Positions 27,400 to 37,910 of a stretch of 64,000 nt of DNA are shown in pieces. The position numbers and the translations under genes are program-made. Every line of letters starts with the position of its first letter. Position 1 is the first letter of the stretch. Source of the DNA: Winogradskyella psychrotolerans (lineage in GTDB: Bacteria > Bacteroidota > Bacteroidia > Flavobacteriales > Flavobacteriaceae); NCBI RefSeq assembly GCF_018860545.1, contig NZ_JAHKPN010000002.1:62001-126000 (forward strand). The letters run 5' to 3'. The notes under the pieces were generated by a model. The model worked only from the letters and a program-made list of their open reading frames with translations, was not told the DNA's origin and ran no database searches.

Positions 27400-28704
27400 A
27401 TGAGTATAGAAGTCATCAGTATCCTCGTTTTATTTGTTAGCTTTTTTGTGTTGTTAATGCTAAAAGTTCCTGTGGCTTATAGTATAGGAATTTCTACTAC
27501 ATTGAGTTTACTACTCAACATTGATAAAATGCCTGGCCTAACCACCATCGCGCAGCGTATGACCACCGGAATCGATAGTTTTGCGCTCTTAGCCATTCCG
27601 TTTTTTGTGCTCGCTGGCGAAATAATGAAACAAGGTGGTATTGCCAATCGGCTTATTAATTTTGCGAAGTCTTTAGTGGCCAGTTTACCTGGTGGTTTGG
27701 CTTATGTGAACGTTTTATCGTCTATGTTATTTGGTGCTGTTTCAGGGTCAGCCATAGCCGCAACCTCGGCCATAGGAAGTATCATGACGGACCCTATGGA
27801 AAAGGAAGGTTACCCAAGAGCATTTTGTGCTGCAGTAAATATTACCTCATCAACAACAGGCTTGTTGATTCCGCCCAGTAATATCTTAATTGTTTACGCT
27901 TTAGCAAGTGGTGGTACCGCTTCTGTAGCGGCCTTATTTATCGCGGGTTATTTACCTGGTATTTTGCTTGGTGTAGCTTTGATGGCTTACATAGCCTTTG
28001 TCGCTATAACTCGAAAATTTGCTAAAGGGGAACGTGTGCCATTAGCTTTAATTTGGACCTATTTCAGGAAAGCTTTTTTCAGTCTTTTACTATTAGTCGT
28101 TGTGGTTGGCGGTATTGTTTCAGGTGTATTTACGGCTACTGAAGCTTCTGCTATTGCGGTTTTATATGCTGGTGTATTGGCCTTAATTTATGGTGATGTT
28201 AACTTCAAAGATTTTCCTGCCATATTATTAACAAGCGCTAAGACTACGGCTGTTATTATGTTTTTAATTTGTACGTCTATGGCGATGTCTTGGCTGTTTT
28301 CTTTTGAAGGTATCCCAGAATTGATTAGTGGTTTTTTACTCGAACAATTCAGCAATAAAATTGTCATCTTCTTAGTCATCAATTTAGTTCTATTAATCAT
28401 AGGCACCTTTATGGATATGACACCTGCTGTTTTAATTTTTACCCCTATTTTTCTACCAGTAGTTGTCGCTTTAGGCATGGATCCGGTTCACTTTGGAATT
28501 GTTTTAGTACTCAACCTTTGTATCGGCTTATGTACACCACCTGTAGGCACCATACTTTTTGTGGGTAGTGGAGTGGCCAAGATTTCCGTTTCAAAAGTTA
28601 TAAAACCGTTACTGCCGTTTTTATTAATTATGATTGCTGTACTGCTACTTATCACTTATATCCCAGAAATATCAATGTTTTTGCCTACTCTGTTTGGTTT
28701 GTAA
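27400..28704 (+). CDS. dctM: TRAP transporter large permease (DctM family)
   Basis: 434 residues, the full family length, with about 12 hydrophobic segments. Signature blocks: FALLAIPFFVLAGEIMKQGG, GAVSGSAIAATSAIGSIM, FTATEASAIAVLYAGVLAL, IGTFMDMTPAVLIFTPIFLP and IGLCTPPVGTILFVGSG. It is the translocating subunit and the last gene of the uronate operon. A decayed near-copy of its last 400 bases is present at 45470-45870 and a more distant truncated relative at 47099-47869. Confidence 0.96.
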   Translation: MSIEVISILVLFVSFFVLLMLKVPVAYSIGISTTLSLLLNIDKMPGLTTIAQRMTTGIDSFALLAIPFFVLAGEIMKQGGIANRLINFAKSLVASLPGGLAYVNVLSSMLFGAVSGSAIAATSAIGSIMTDPMEKEGYPRAFCAAVNITSSTTGLLIPPSNILIVYALASGGTASVAALFIAGYLPGILLGVALMAYIAFVAITRKFAKGERVPLALIWTYFRKAFFSLLLLVVVVGGIVSGVFTATEASAIAVLYAGVLALIYGDVNFKDFPAILLTSAKTTAVIMFLICTSMAMSWLFSFEGIPELISGFLLEQFSNKIVIFLVINLVLLIIGTFMDMTPAVLIFTPIFLPVVVALGMDPVHFGIVLVLNLCIGLCTPPVGTILFVGSGVAKISVSKVIKPLLPFLLIMIAVLLLITYIPEISMFLPTLFGL

Positions 28705-28719
28705 AAAATAAAAAAAGCA

Positions 28720-29628
28720 TTACCAAAAAACATTACAGTTAGGTAATTCATTTTTTATTCTTTCAATTTCCTCACTTGGAAAATGATTACCTTTTAAAAT
28801 TAAGGTCTTCAAATGTTTTAATTTTGATAAATCATTTGGTAACGCTGTCAATGCATTATTTGATAATATTAATAATTCTAATTTAGAAAGCGAAACCAAA
28901 CTTGTAGGAAGTTCTTTTAATTTATTATCATTGATGATAAGCGTTTCTAAATTGGATAATTTAGAGATTTCAGCAGGAAGTGCCTTAAGACTATTGTGCT
29001 CTAAATTAAGAGTCTTTAAATTGTTTATCAATAACCAATCCGAATCAAATTCATAAAACTGATTATAACCTAAATTGAGGGCATTTAATTTTTTTAAATT
29101 AGAAAGTTCTTTCGGTAAAAACCGCAATTGATTATGATCTACCTCTAACACTTCTAAACTTTCACAAGCGCTTATGTTTTTTGGTAACGATGTTATATCA
29201 TTAAACGACATATGTAAAAATCTCAATTTAGTTAATTCGCCAATTGTTTTTGGGACTGCTGTAATCTTGTTAGCAGCGATATTGAAACGAACTAATTTTT
29301 TAAACTCAGAAATATCTTCTGGAAGAAATTTCAATTCATTTTGCTTTACAATTAAGACTTCCAAATGCTTTAATTTAAAGATATCATAATTCCAAGATTC
29401 TAAACTATTACCCATCATATTTAAAAATATGAGCGATTTAAAGTCTCCTATTTCTTTGGGCATGTTAAATAAATGCTGATCTCTTAAACTTAATTGCTCT
29501 ACATTATTGGCTTCTTTATTAGCCAGTTCTATGGCATTAAACACTCTAGTAACTTTAGGATTTGCATTTTGGGATTGGACCACACCAAACCAACTAAAAA
29601 TAGCAACTAAAACGGTATAACGTATCAT
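28720..29628 (-). CDS. Secreted leucine-rich-repeat protein
   Basis: 302 residues: signal peptide (1-19, GVVQSQ) then about ten 22-24-residue leucine-rich repeats of the type LxxLPxxIxxLxxLxxLxLxxNxL (for example LPAEISKLSNLETLIINDNK). The repeats fill almost the whole mature chain, forming a curved protein-binding solenoid, in the periplasm or outside. No T9SS tail or lipobox is visible. It is convergent with the TRAP operon (15-base gap) and separated from the upstream phosphatase gene by a hairpin. Confidence 0.85.
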   Translation of the reverse strand: MIRYTVLVAIFSWFGVVQSQNANPKVTRVFNAIELANKEANNVEQLSLRDQHLFNMPKEIGDFKSLIFLNMMGNSLESWNYDIFKLKHLEVLIVKQNELKFLPEDISEFKKLVRFNIAANKITAVPKTIGELTKLRFLHMSFNDITSLPKNISACESLEVLEVDHNQLRFLPKELSNLKKLNALNLGYNQFYEFDSDWLLINNLKTLNLEHNSLKALPAEISKLSNLETLIINDNKLKELPTSLVSLSKLELLILSNNALTALPNDLSKLKHLKTLILKGNHFPSEEIERIKNELPNCNVFW

Positions 29629-29645
29629 AAGTTAGTGTATATAAA

Positions 29646-29673
29646 TAGAAGCAGACAAAATTGTCTGCTTCTA
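29646..29673 (-). terminator. Perfect hairpin after the PhoD-PhoX gene
   Basis: TAGAAGCAGACAA and its reverse complement flank a two-base centre, 27 bases after the stop. The following bases are AT-rich without a strong T-run, so termination efficiency is uncertain. Confidence 0.65.
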
Positions 29674-29699
29674 TAATTATTAATATATATAATTGTAAT

Positions 29700-32600
29700 T
29701 TACTTCAACAACACTTTAAATTGTTGCTTCACATCATTTGCAATAACCGTTAACAAAAGGACTTGATTATCTGCCTTTAACGTTCCTAAGTTTAGCAATA
29801 TCTGGTGATTGTCATCAACACTTAAATTATTATAGTTAATTAAAGTTCTACCTAATACATCAGTAACTTCTACACTTACCCTTTTATCTACTAAAGAAGC
29901 TGGGAATTGTAATGTTACGTTGCCTTCTGTAGGATTAGGATATAAACTTATATTTTTAATAAGCTTTTGATCAATAATACTCAATGGCTCTTCTTCACCA
30001 ATATTATCATTTAAAGCAAATACAATAGTTGCAGAGGCATTAAATGTGATCTCATTTCCGCTGGCATCTACTTGCGATGTATTACTTCCACTTGGATGTT
30101 GCACTGAAAAGAAACCATATTTATAATCTGGTGTAAATGTTAAACCGGTAGGTTCAGCCCCAGAAGGCATAGAAGCGAACAACTCTACATTTGGATTACT
30201 TTGCGTATGATCTGGACGCACAACCCATATGTAATTTTTACCTCCATCTTGAAGTACCCAAAGGTTGCCTTTGTCATCAAAAGTTAAGTTATCATTACCG
30301 TCTGCCCAAGCTTCTGACTGTGTCCCATTCTCTGAAGTTACATCATAATTCATTCCACCTACAAAGGTTTCAAAATCACTTAAGGTCACTCCATTGTCGG
30401 TAAATCTGTACACACGACTTAAACCTTTAGCAGCAAAATAAATTTTACCGGTTATTGGATTAATTTCAACATCTTCAACACCATTAAAAGCTGTACCTCC
30501 AAGATTACCAGCAATAGTGCTTAAGTTGTTTCTATCGGACTGTGTGTCATTTGGAACTTCAATCCAAGTTCCTGTTGAAGAACTAGGGTCGTTGCCAGAT
30601 AAGGCAATATCCATATTTAAAACATATACTGTTCCTTCTGTAAGATCACCGGGTGTATCCATTACGTATTTATAAACACAATGTGTACCGCCATCTTCTC
30701 CGTAATAAGCTGTAGTTCCATCATCGGTAATAACAACATTTTCATGATTCATTCTACCCATTGCCCATAACTTATCTTTTTGGCCATCGTTATCATAATC
30801 TAAAACAGAAGCTGTTACAGGATCAATTTCGACTAACCAACCTACATCTTCATAGCCATCGCCATTGACATCACCAGAATTTGTACTTTCTTCCGCTGTA
30901 ACTACGGTTCCCCAAGGTGTGATACCACCAGAACAGTTACGTGTTGTAGTTACTAAATCTGTACCATAAAAATCTACTGACTGACTTTCATCAACTTCCC
31001 AAAGTTGGGTAGTTGTATTTAGATTAATATCTAAGATAGATACTCCACCAGGTGTGTTTTCATGATTTACAGATAAATACCCTTCTTCACTACTCCCTTC
31101 AATAGCTACATAAGCTGTAAAGTCATTAGTACCTGGCATATTACCACCTCCTAGTGAATACGGGTCACCTTCTTTCATAACGACCTGAAAATTATGCTCA
31201 GGGGATAAAATTAAGTTACTTGTTTGTGAAGTTGGTGTTATAGACGTTAAACAACTGATGTGTTCCTCGTCACAATCTATCGCTAAATCTTGTGTATTCT
31301 GAATATATAAATCGAAACGTGTATCTGAACTTGAAGCATTTGCTTGATGAATTTCTACCGCAATGCGGTTAACCCCTTCTACAAACATCTCTTTTGCAAC
31401 CGTAGACGTATAGTAGATATTTTCACTAATACCATCAATAGCACTACTTGCAGTAGTTAAATAATCTACAGTTCCTGTAGGCATATTGCTACGTAATACC
31501 TCTACACCATTAATATAAATAATAGCACCGTCATCTCTACGTAGTCCTAATTCTAACATATCACTTAATTCACTTAAAGACACTTCAATATCTTTTATGT
31601 AATAGGTGGTGATGTATTTATTACTGGCATCAGGACCGTAAGCTACTTCTGTATTTACAGGATCTCCATAGCCAAAAGGCGCAAAACCTCTGTTCCAAGG
31701 AATCACATTATAGTCTAAAGCTAACCAATCTGTTCCTAAATCGGTACCTTCATCTAAAACATACCATTGTTCATCTTTGTGTACAGGATAATTAGTTACT
31801 TCAAGTGGTGGTAACTCATAATCTACTTCCATATCAAAACGAACATCTGAACTTGTGCCGTTATTTTGGTGTACCTCTACCGCTATAACATTTTCTCCAT
31901 TTTGAAGTAAATTAGCTGTTTGCATTGTTGTCCAAGCACTTTCTGCATCTCCACTTATTTCTCCTGAAGCATACATATCATATGTAACATCACCTTCAGG
32001 CATATTTAATCGAAAAGCCTCGGTTCCGTTAACATAAACAATAACACCATCATCATACATCATATTGAAAACAAGGTTACCAATAGCATCCACATCTTCT
32101 ACATTAAAAATATGACGGAAATAATAAGTTGGGTGTTTTGCGGAAGCATCTGTACCATAATCTAACGTAGTACTTTCTACACCATCGCCATAACCTAGAA
32201 TAGCGTTTCCAAATAACCAAGAACTATCATCAAACATTGATGCAGTCCAAGTTGTTCCTATATCTTGCCCTAAGTCATTGTATTTCCATAACCCTCCAGA
32301 TACAATAGGAAAGCTTCCTGTAGGATATTCATTAATATTTTTCCAAGCTAAATATAATGGTTGTCCTTCATCAAATGCTAACTCATTAAAAATAACGATA
32401 TTATTTTCCTTAATTCCTGTTGCTACTATCTCTACAGTGGCTGAAGGATCTCCAGATAATAAATAATATTCATTTGCAATAAGCTCTACCTGATTTAAGT
32501 TCTCAAATACTTTGGATACATCGACCTTAACAGATCCTGAAGCCATAAATAAAGGGTCTATTTTCCATCGACTATTTAGATATAAAATATTAGTCTCTGA

Positions 32601-35600
32601 AGCCTCTGCGGTTGGTAATACGTCATTACCCGTTTCCTTAGAAAACACAATATTACTATTGAAATCAGTGATAGCCTCAGCATAATACATTCCGTTAGAA
32701 TCATCATTTTTATAACTCCAACTTCCTACAATTTGATTAGTAAACGGTGCTTCAGCAACACGTACCGGACTTGTAGCAGGAACAATATCTGCATCTGTAT
32801 ATGCAACTTCTAATACTGTATTACCTGAATTTACAAGGTATCCACTATCGTCTTGATTAAACGTATAGTTAAATGCTAAGTCTACATCTGAATCAAGAAG
32901 TGTTTGATGCATCTCTGCTACAATCTCGTCTTGAGTTTTAGCTTTGCTCCAAATTCTTAATTCATCCATAATAGAATTTGATTCGCCATTGTAATTAATA
33001 GTTCTGCCTAAGGCAAAATCCCAAGTGCTATTAGGTGCATAAGCATCAAAAGCATTAGTTGCTTTTAATTTGCCATTTACATAAAGTTTTAATTCACTAT
33101 CTAGAAGTGACACTGTAACTGCTATATGGTTCCACTCGCCAATAGTTAATGCATCTCCCGACTCTGCTTTATTCCAGCCAGAACCATTAGTACCAAACAC
33201 AGCATTAACAGAATTATTAGTAGGCAGTTCTAATGAAAAACCAGTTGTGTTATCATCAATTCTTCCATGGTTAGATAATAGTGGCACGTTGCTACCTGGA
33301 TCCTCCGTTAATTTAGTCCACAGTTCAATTGTAAAATCGCCTGCTAAAACAGCTTCTATATCAGCTGTAGGTATTTGAGCTTGATGACCACCTTCAAGAT
33401 TAAAGGCGCCACCTTGAGCAAGAATTGCCGCTGCGGTATCAACTTGATAAGCTATGTAATAAACACCATTACCTATCTCAACATCATTAAAAGTTACGAC
33501 ATTATCAGTTGTTGTATCAGTAGAAGCTACAACTTCATAGGCTACTTGAGGATCTCCTTTAATTAAGATGTATTCTCCAACCGTCGCCGTAATCATTTCT
33601 ACATTTTCAAAAACGGCAGACAAATCAATTGCGATATCAGTGGTGGTGATATTCATAGCATTAACATTCCACCCACCAGCTATATAATGTGTATCTTCCT
33701 CTATAGCATTTGGTAAGTCTAATATTGTATTATTACTATCTCTACCAAAAACGATGTTTTCTATGAAGCTACTAATGGTTCCATCTACAAACATACCACT
33801 TGTAGTCTCACTCGTATAACTCCAACTTGCAGCTATAACATCTTCAAAATCTACAATAGATTCTGCAACAGGACTCGTAGCGGCTATAATAGATGCATTA
33901 GTATAATTAACTTCACTTACATTTATACCATTGTTCTCTAATACTCCATTATCATCTTGATCAAAAGTGTAATAAAACTGTAGATTTTCATCCGTTATAT
34001 CTAATACACTATGCATACCCGAAATAATCTCTTCTTGTGAACGCGCTTCTGACCACATACGAAATTCATCGGCTAACAAAAGTACTTGCTTTCCGTATCC
34101 TAAGCTTCGACCAAGGGCAAAATCCCAAGTACTATTTGGTGCATAAGTTGTAAATGCTGTACTTCCTTCTAATTGACCGTTAATATAAAGCTGCACTTCA
34201 CCTCCAGGTGTGGTACTTACAGCAATATGATTCCATTCGCCAATCTGAAGCACTGTTGCAGAAGTAACTTTCGTCCAACCAGAACCATTTCCATACACCG
34301 CACTTAAGCTATTGTTATCCTCCAACTCTAAAGTAAACCCTGTAGTATTCCCTTCAATTCTTCCATGGTTAGAAAGAATAGGTTTTTCACTAGGATCAGC
34401 AGGTAAGTTTAACCAAAGCTCCATGGTATGTGCACCTCCTAAAATAATTTCAGGTGAGGTATAATGAATTTTCACATCGTGATCATCTACCAAGGCTAAA
34501 GCACCTCCTCTTCCTGGAACAAATTCGCCTTCTTCCCAAGCTAAGTAATAAACTGATTCTTCAATATTAACATTATAAAAACTAATGCTAGTACCATCAA
34601 ACGTACCTTCATCTACCATAGTAAATTCGGTTTCGCCTTCATTTTGCTTCAATAAATAATAATGCCCAGCAGCTGCTGAAATGGCACTGGCAGATGTTGT
34701 TCCCACAGTTTCTTCTAAATTAAATTTAAAAGTTGCAAATGGGGTGTTTAAAGGATCTATTTTCCATCCGCCTTGTAAATATTGAACCTCAGACATATTT
34801 GGAACTTCTGAAATAGCTATGTCGTCTTGTTTACCTACTATAATATTACTTGTAAATAAGGTAATGTCGTCAGCAAAACTTAAACCATTATTAAGACTAC
34901 CATTATTCTTACTCCATTTACCTGAAACAAAATCTCGATATATTGCTGGAATATTTCCTAAAGGAGCCGTGCCAGATGTTAATGCCGCAGAAGTAATATT
35001 CATTTCATAATTTACAGCTCCAGCACTAGTAATAGTCGTAGCGGCTTCGGTTGCAGGTGTAAAATTGTAATACAACTCTAAGTCCGTCTCATCACCTACT
35101 AACGGATAATGTAAAGACTGCTCAATCTCATCAGATGTTAAAACTTTGCTCCAAATACGGATATCATCTATATCACCTTGGATATTACTTCCGTAATTAG
35201 GACTATATCCAAATCCTAAACCAAACGTATTAGGGTGATAACCGTTATATGCCATTTCGGTTACAAAAACACCATTGAGGTAGTATTTAATGTTTCCTCC
35301 TATTTCTGCAGATATAGTAATATGATTCCATTCTCCAACAGTCCAAGTATCACCTTGGTTGTCTATCTTATTCCAACCAGAACCATTAGTTCCTACAACG
35401 ACATTTAATTTATTATCAGCAGAAAATTCAAGAGAAAGTCCTGTAGAATTGTTATCAACTCTACCATGAGTAGAAAATATAGACGCATTACTTGCAGGAT
35501 CTGTATTTAATTTTGCCCAAAATTGAACAGTAAAATTATCTGCGAATAATGCATTAGAAATATCAGATGGAATTCCTGTTTGCTGTGCGCCTGATAAAGT

Positions 35601-37607
35601 TAACATCTCACCACGATTAGATTCTACATCTGCATTTTCTAATATGTCATTATCCGAAATTAGTCTGGCATATAACTCTAAATCATCAATGCTACCTAAA
35701 AATTGTTTGCCTTCAATATTATTTCCTATTAGAAAATCTGAAGAAGATGCTGTAGGAGACAATACATTATTCCATGTTTGAATTAAGAACCCATTATAAT
35801 ATAAGGTTAATTTTTTTCTTACATTATCGTATTTCCAAGTGATGTACGACCAGCTATTTTCTAAAACACTATAGTTACTCTCATGTGTAACCCCTGTAGC
35901 GTGATCTTTATAATTTAAGTTTCCGTTATTAGAAATTCCGAAAGAAACTCCTGAAGTCGCATTAGCGTCAGAAACTATAGTTGCTCCATTAGATGCTAAA
36001 TTGCTTGGATTAACCCAAAAACTTAAGCTATACGCTTTATCATAAAAATTTAAAGCTGTTGAAGCTGGTACAGAAAGTGCTGTGTTTTCAGAAAACACCA
36101 AAGCACTGTTTGCATTGGCATATTTATCGTCTCCAAAACTATAATTAGCCGCTTCTAGTGCATGATTATACTCTGAATTATCTACAACAGCATTTGTAAA
36201 ATCTAAAGATAAATTATGTGCATCAGAATTTTGACTCGTTAACATATCTTGATGAACCACTTCTTCAAAGAAAGTAGCACCATCAAAACCAACATATTCG
36301 AATTTTATTCTTCTATCGCCTTCTTCTCCATACACATTTGTGCGCACATATCCATGCTTCACACCTGTAAGAATATCATTTGAAGCACTATAATTTACAT
36401 TATAATTCCCTTCTTCACCATTACCTCCAATATCAGAATTGATATTACCCGACATAATATCGTACATAGGATATTTTGTATCTCCTTCACGTACCATAAA
36501 ACGTTGATCGTGTATATCTGCACAATAAGAGACAATCCCATTAATATTATTGGTTTGAATAAATTCTAGAAATTCATCAGCTTGATTACTGACACTAAAG
36601 TTTCTACCTCCAACTTCTCTAAAGGTTGGTGTACCATTTATAATAACTTTAAACGTGGCTGTTGAGTTAAGCAGTCCTTGTTTTAACCACTCTAATTGCT
36701 CATCACCAAAATGATCTGCAGTGCCATCTCTATAACTTCTGTTATCTGTTAAGAAAAATTCTACATCCTTATATACATAAGAAGAATACAAACCCTCTCC
36801 TTCTACCGTATCTAAATATTCAGGATTTGGCCACCAGTCCTTAAATATATCACGCATTTCTGGTAATGTAGCCATTGTTTTATCGAACTCATTCGGTCCG
36901 GTATCATGGTTATCTGTAATAGATAATTGTGGCATTGCCATAGTTAATTGATCATGAAACTGTCTGTAAAACATGTAACGATCAAATGCCATATCTTTAT
37001 TAGCCCAGTCATCTATGGCGTCTGGACACTCTCCATTTGCATGCTGCAATCCTAAAAGGTAGGTGGCATCACCTAACCAAACCATAAGATCAGCATCTTC
37101 TGCAGCCATATGGTTAAACATCTCTGGATTACCATTAATATGTGTTAATGATTCTGGAATGTCTACACAGCGAGACGTATCATAAATTCTTCCGCATCCG
37201 CCTGCTAGAAACTCAAAATTGTCTATAACATTTTGGTCGTTAGTGATTGATGAGGTTCTGTCAGATGCACTACCGTTAATTTGCAAACTAGCAGTGTACG
37301 TTTCACCTTCCGTTAAATTATCAAATTCATAAGACCTTAGGAAATATCCTATTCTGTCGTCAGAATTAAAAACTGAGCCGCTCAACTCTGTTGCTTGAGC
37401 TTGAGAACCCGTCATGGATAAGGAAAGTGCATCTCCTGACCCTGTGTTATCTTTAGTAAGTACCCATACTCTAACCTTGTTTTCATAAACAGGACTAAAC
37501 ATTGGGCCAAACACCAAAGAATCTCCCGGTATGACTGTTTGAGCTTTAAGCCCAAAACTCATACAAAGAGAAAAAAACAGTAAAATAAATAGTAAACTTT
37601 TTTTCAT
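29700..37607 (-). CDS. Giant secreted PhoD-LamG-PhoX fusion phosphatase with T9SS sorting domain
   Basis: 2635 residues. Signal peptide 1-22. About 25-455 is PhoD-like: Cys in FEFLAGGCGRIYD, LMVWLGDATYL, LSITDNHDTGPNE, FFLTDNRSYRD and VSYCADIHDQRFM. Four LamG/concanavalin-like domains follow (about 455-650, 660-835, 1030-1200 and 1395-1570) with IGEWNHIAVS-type cores, separated by linker repeats containing SWSYxxxxSNGM. Two similar beta modules (about 1775-1935 and 1945-2110) share DGxxxYxNGxExxRxNMP. About 2120-2530 is PhoX/DUF839-like: VNHENTPGG, RNCSGGITPWGT, GWLVEIDP, MGRMNHENVV, YYGEDGG and GVEDVEINPITGKIY. The last 85 residues are a T9SS type A sorting domain. Both phosphatase types release phosphate from organic esters outside the cell and use calcium/iron centres. 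It has its own promoter region and hairpin. Confidence 0.88.
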   Translation of the reverse strand: MKKSLLFILLFFSLCMSFGLKAQTVIPGDSLVFGPMFSPVYENKVRVWVLTKDNTGSGDALSLSMTGSQAQATELSGSVFNSDDRIGYFLRSYEFDNLTEGETYTASLQINGSASDRTSSITNDQNVIDNFEFLAGGCGRIYDTSRCVDIPESLTHINGNPEMFNHMAAEDADLMVWLGDATYLLGLQHANGECPDAIDDWANKDMAFDRYMFYRQFHDQLTMAMPQLSITDNHDTGPNEFDKTMATLPEMRDIFKDWWPNPEYLDTVEGEGLYSSYVYKDVEFFLTDNRSYRDGTADHFGDEQLEWLKQGLLNSTATFKVIINGTPTFREVGGRNFSVSNQADEFLEFIQTNNINGIVSYCADIHDQRFMVREGDTKYPMYDIMSGNINSDIGGNGEEGNYNVNYSASNDILTGVKHGYVRTNVYGEEGDRRIKFEYVGFDGATFFEEVVHQDMLTSQNSDAHNLSLDFTNAVVDNSEYNHALEAANYSFGDDKYANANSALVFSENTALSVPASTALNFYDKAYSLSFWVNPSNLASNGATIVSDANATSGVSFGISNNGNLNYKDHATGVTHESNYSVLENSWSYITWKYDNVRKKLTLYYNGFLIQTWNNVLSPTASSSDFLIGNNIEGKQFLGSIDDLELYARLISDNDILENADVESNRGEMLTLSGAQQTGIPSDISNALFADNFTVQFWAKLNTDPASNASIFSTHGRVDNNSTGLSLEFSADNKLNVVVGTNGSGWNKIDNQGDTWTVGEWNHITISAEIGGNIKYYLNGVFVTEMAYNGYHPNTFGLGFGYSPNYGSNIQGDIDDIRIWSKVLTSDEIEQSLHYPLVGDETDLELYYNFTPATEAATTITSAGAVNYEMNITSAALTSGTAPLGNIPAIYRDFVSGKWSKNNGSLNNGLSFADDITLFTSNIIVGKQDDIAISEVPNMSEVQYLQGGWKIDPLNTPFATFKFNLEETVGTTSASAISAAAGHYYLLKQNEGETEFTMVDEGTFDGTSISFYNVNIEESVYYLAWEEGEFVPGRGGALALVDDHDVKIHYTSPEIILGGAHTMELWLNLPADPSEKPILSNHGRIEGNTTGFTLELEDNNSLSAVYGNGSGWTKVTSATVLQIGEWNHIAVSTTPGGEVQLYINGQLEGSTAFTTYAPNSTWDFALGRSLGYGKQVLLLADEFRMWSEARSQEEIISGMHSVLDITDENLQFYYTFDQDDNGVLENNGINVSEVNYTNASIIAATSPVAESIVDFEDVIAASWSYTSETTSGMFVDGTISSFIENIVFGRDSNNTILDLPNAIEEDTHYIAGGWNVNAMNITTTDIAIDLSAVFENVEMITATVGEYILIKGDPQVAYEVVASTDTTTDNVVTFNDVEIGNGVYYIAYQVDTAAAILAQGGAFNLEGGHQAQIPTADIEAVLAGDFTIELWTKLTEDPGSNVPLLSNHGRIDDNTTGFSLELPTNNSVNAVFGTNGSGWNKAESGDALTIGEWNHIAVTVSLLDSELKLYVNGKLKATNAFDAYAPNSTWDFALGRTINYNGESNSIMDELRIWSKAKTQDEIVAEMHQTLLDSDVDLAFNYTFNQDDSGYLVNSGNTVLEVAYTDADIVPATSPVRVAEAPFTNQIVGSWSYKNDDSNGMYYAEAITDFNSNIVFSKETGNDVLPTAEASETNILYLNSRWKIDPLFMASGSVKVDVSKVFENLNQVELIANEYYLLSGDPSATVEIVATGIKENNIVIFNELAFDEGQPLYLAWKNINEYPTGSFPIVSGGLWKYNDLGQDIGTTWTASMFDDSSWLFGNAILGYGDGVESTTLDYGTDASAKHPTYYFRHIFNVEDVDAIGNLVFNMMYDDGVIVYVNGTEAFRLNMPEGDVTYDMYASGEISGDAESAWTTMQTANLLQNGENVIAVEVHQNNGTSSDVRFDMEVDYELPPLEVTNYPVHKDEQWYVLDEGTDLGTDWLALDYNVIPWNRGFAPFGYGDPVNTEVAYGPDASNKYITTYYIKDIEVSLSELSDMLELGLRRDDGAIIYINGVEVLRSNMPTGTVDYLTTASSAIDGISENIYYTSTVAKEMFVEGVNRIAVEIHQANASSSDTRFDLYIQNTQDLAIDCDEEHISCLTSITPTSQTSNLILSPEHNFQVVMKEGDPYSLGGGNMPGTNDFTAYVAIEGSSEEGYLSVNHENTPGGVSILDINLNTTTQLWEVDESQSVDFYGTDLVTTTRNCSGGITPWGTVVTAEESTNSGDVNGDGYEDVGWLVEIDPVTASVLDYDNDGQKDKLWAMGRMNHENVVITDDGTTAYYGEDGGTHCVYKYVMDTPGDLTEGTVYVLNMDIALSGNDPSSSTGTWIEVPNDTQSDRNNLSTIAGNLGGTAFNGVEDVEINPITGKIYFAAKGLSRVYRFTDNGVTLSDFETFVGGMNYDVTSENGTQSEAWADGNDNLTFDDKGNLWVLQDGGKNYIWVVRPDHTQSNPNVELFASMPSGAEPTGLTFTPDYKYGFFSVQHPSGSNTSQVDASGNEITFNASATIVFALNDNIGEEEPLSIIDQKLIKNISLYPNPTEGNVTLQFPASLVDKRVSVEVTDVLGRTLINYNNLSVDDNHQILLNLGTLKADNQVLLLTVIANDVKQQFKVLLK

Positions 37608-37910
37608 TTTGGTTGTGTTAATTTTTTTTGTGTTTTAAAAAATATATACCCAAAAGTAGATGGAGTAAACCGATTGAATCTTAAGAGAAAATAATGTGAT
37701 TGTTAAGTTTGACTGATTACTTAACGGTTGTTTAATAAGTAATTTTTAGATATATGATGTAAACATATTTAGTAGTTAAAAAAGAAAGCTAACTAGCACT
37801 ACAAGCAACTAAAAAACAATATCTTATGTTTTATTTTTTACTATAAAACACGTAAAGCCAAGGTTAAGATCAAGTCTGTTTTTGTTTACAGTAGTTTTAC
37901 ATTACACGAT
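37608..37910. other. 303-base spacer between the PhoD-PhoX gene and the cytochrome peroxidase pair
   Basis: No gene seen. Contains the likely promoter of the PhoD-PhoX gene at its left end and AT-rich sequence elsewhere. Confidence 0.5.
37651..37658 (-). promoter_or_regulatory. Putative -7 box of the PhoD-PhoX gene
   Basis: On the minus strand TACTTTTG matches TAnnTTTG, 43 bases before the ATG. No convincing -33 element. Confidence 0.4.
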
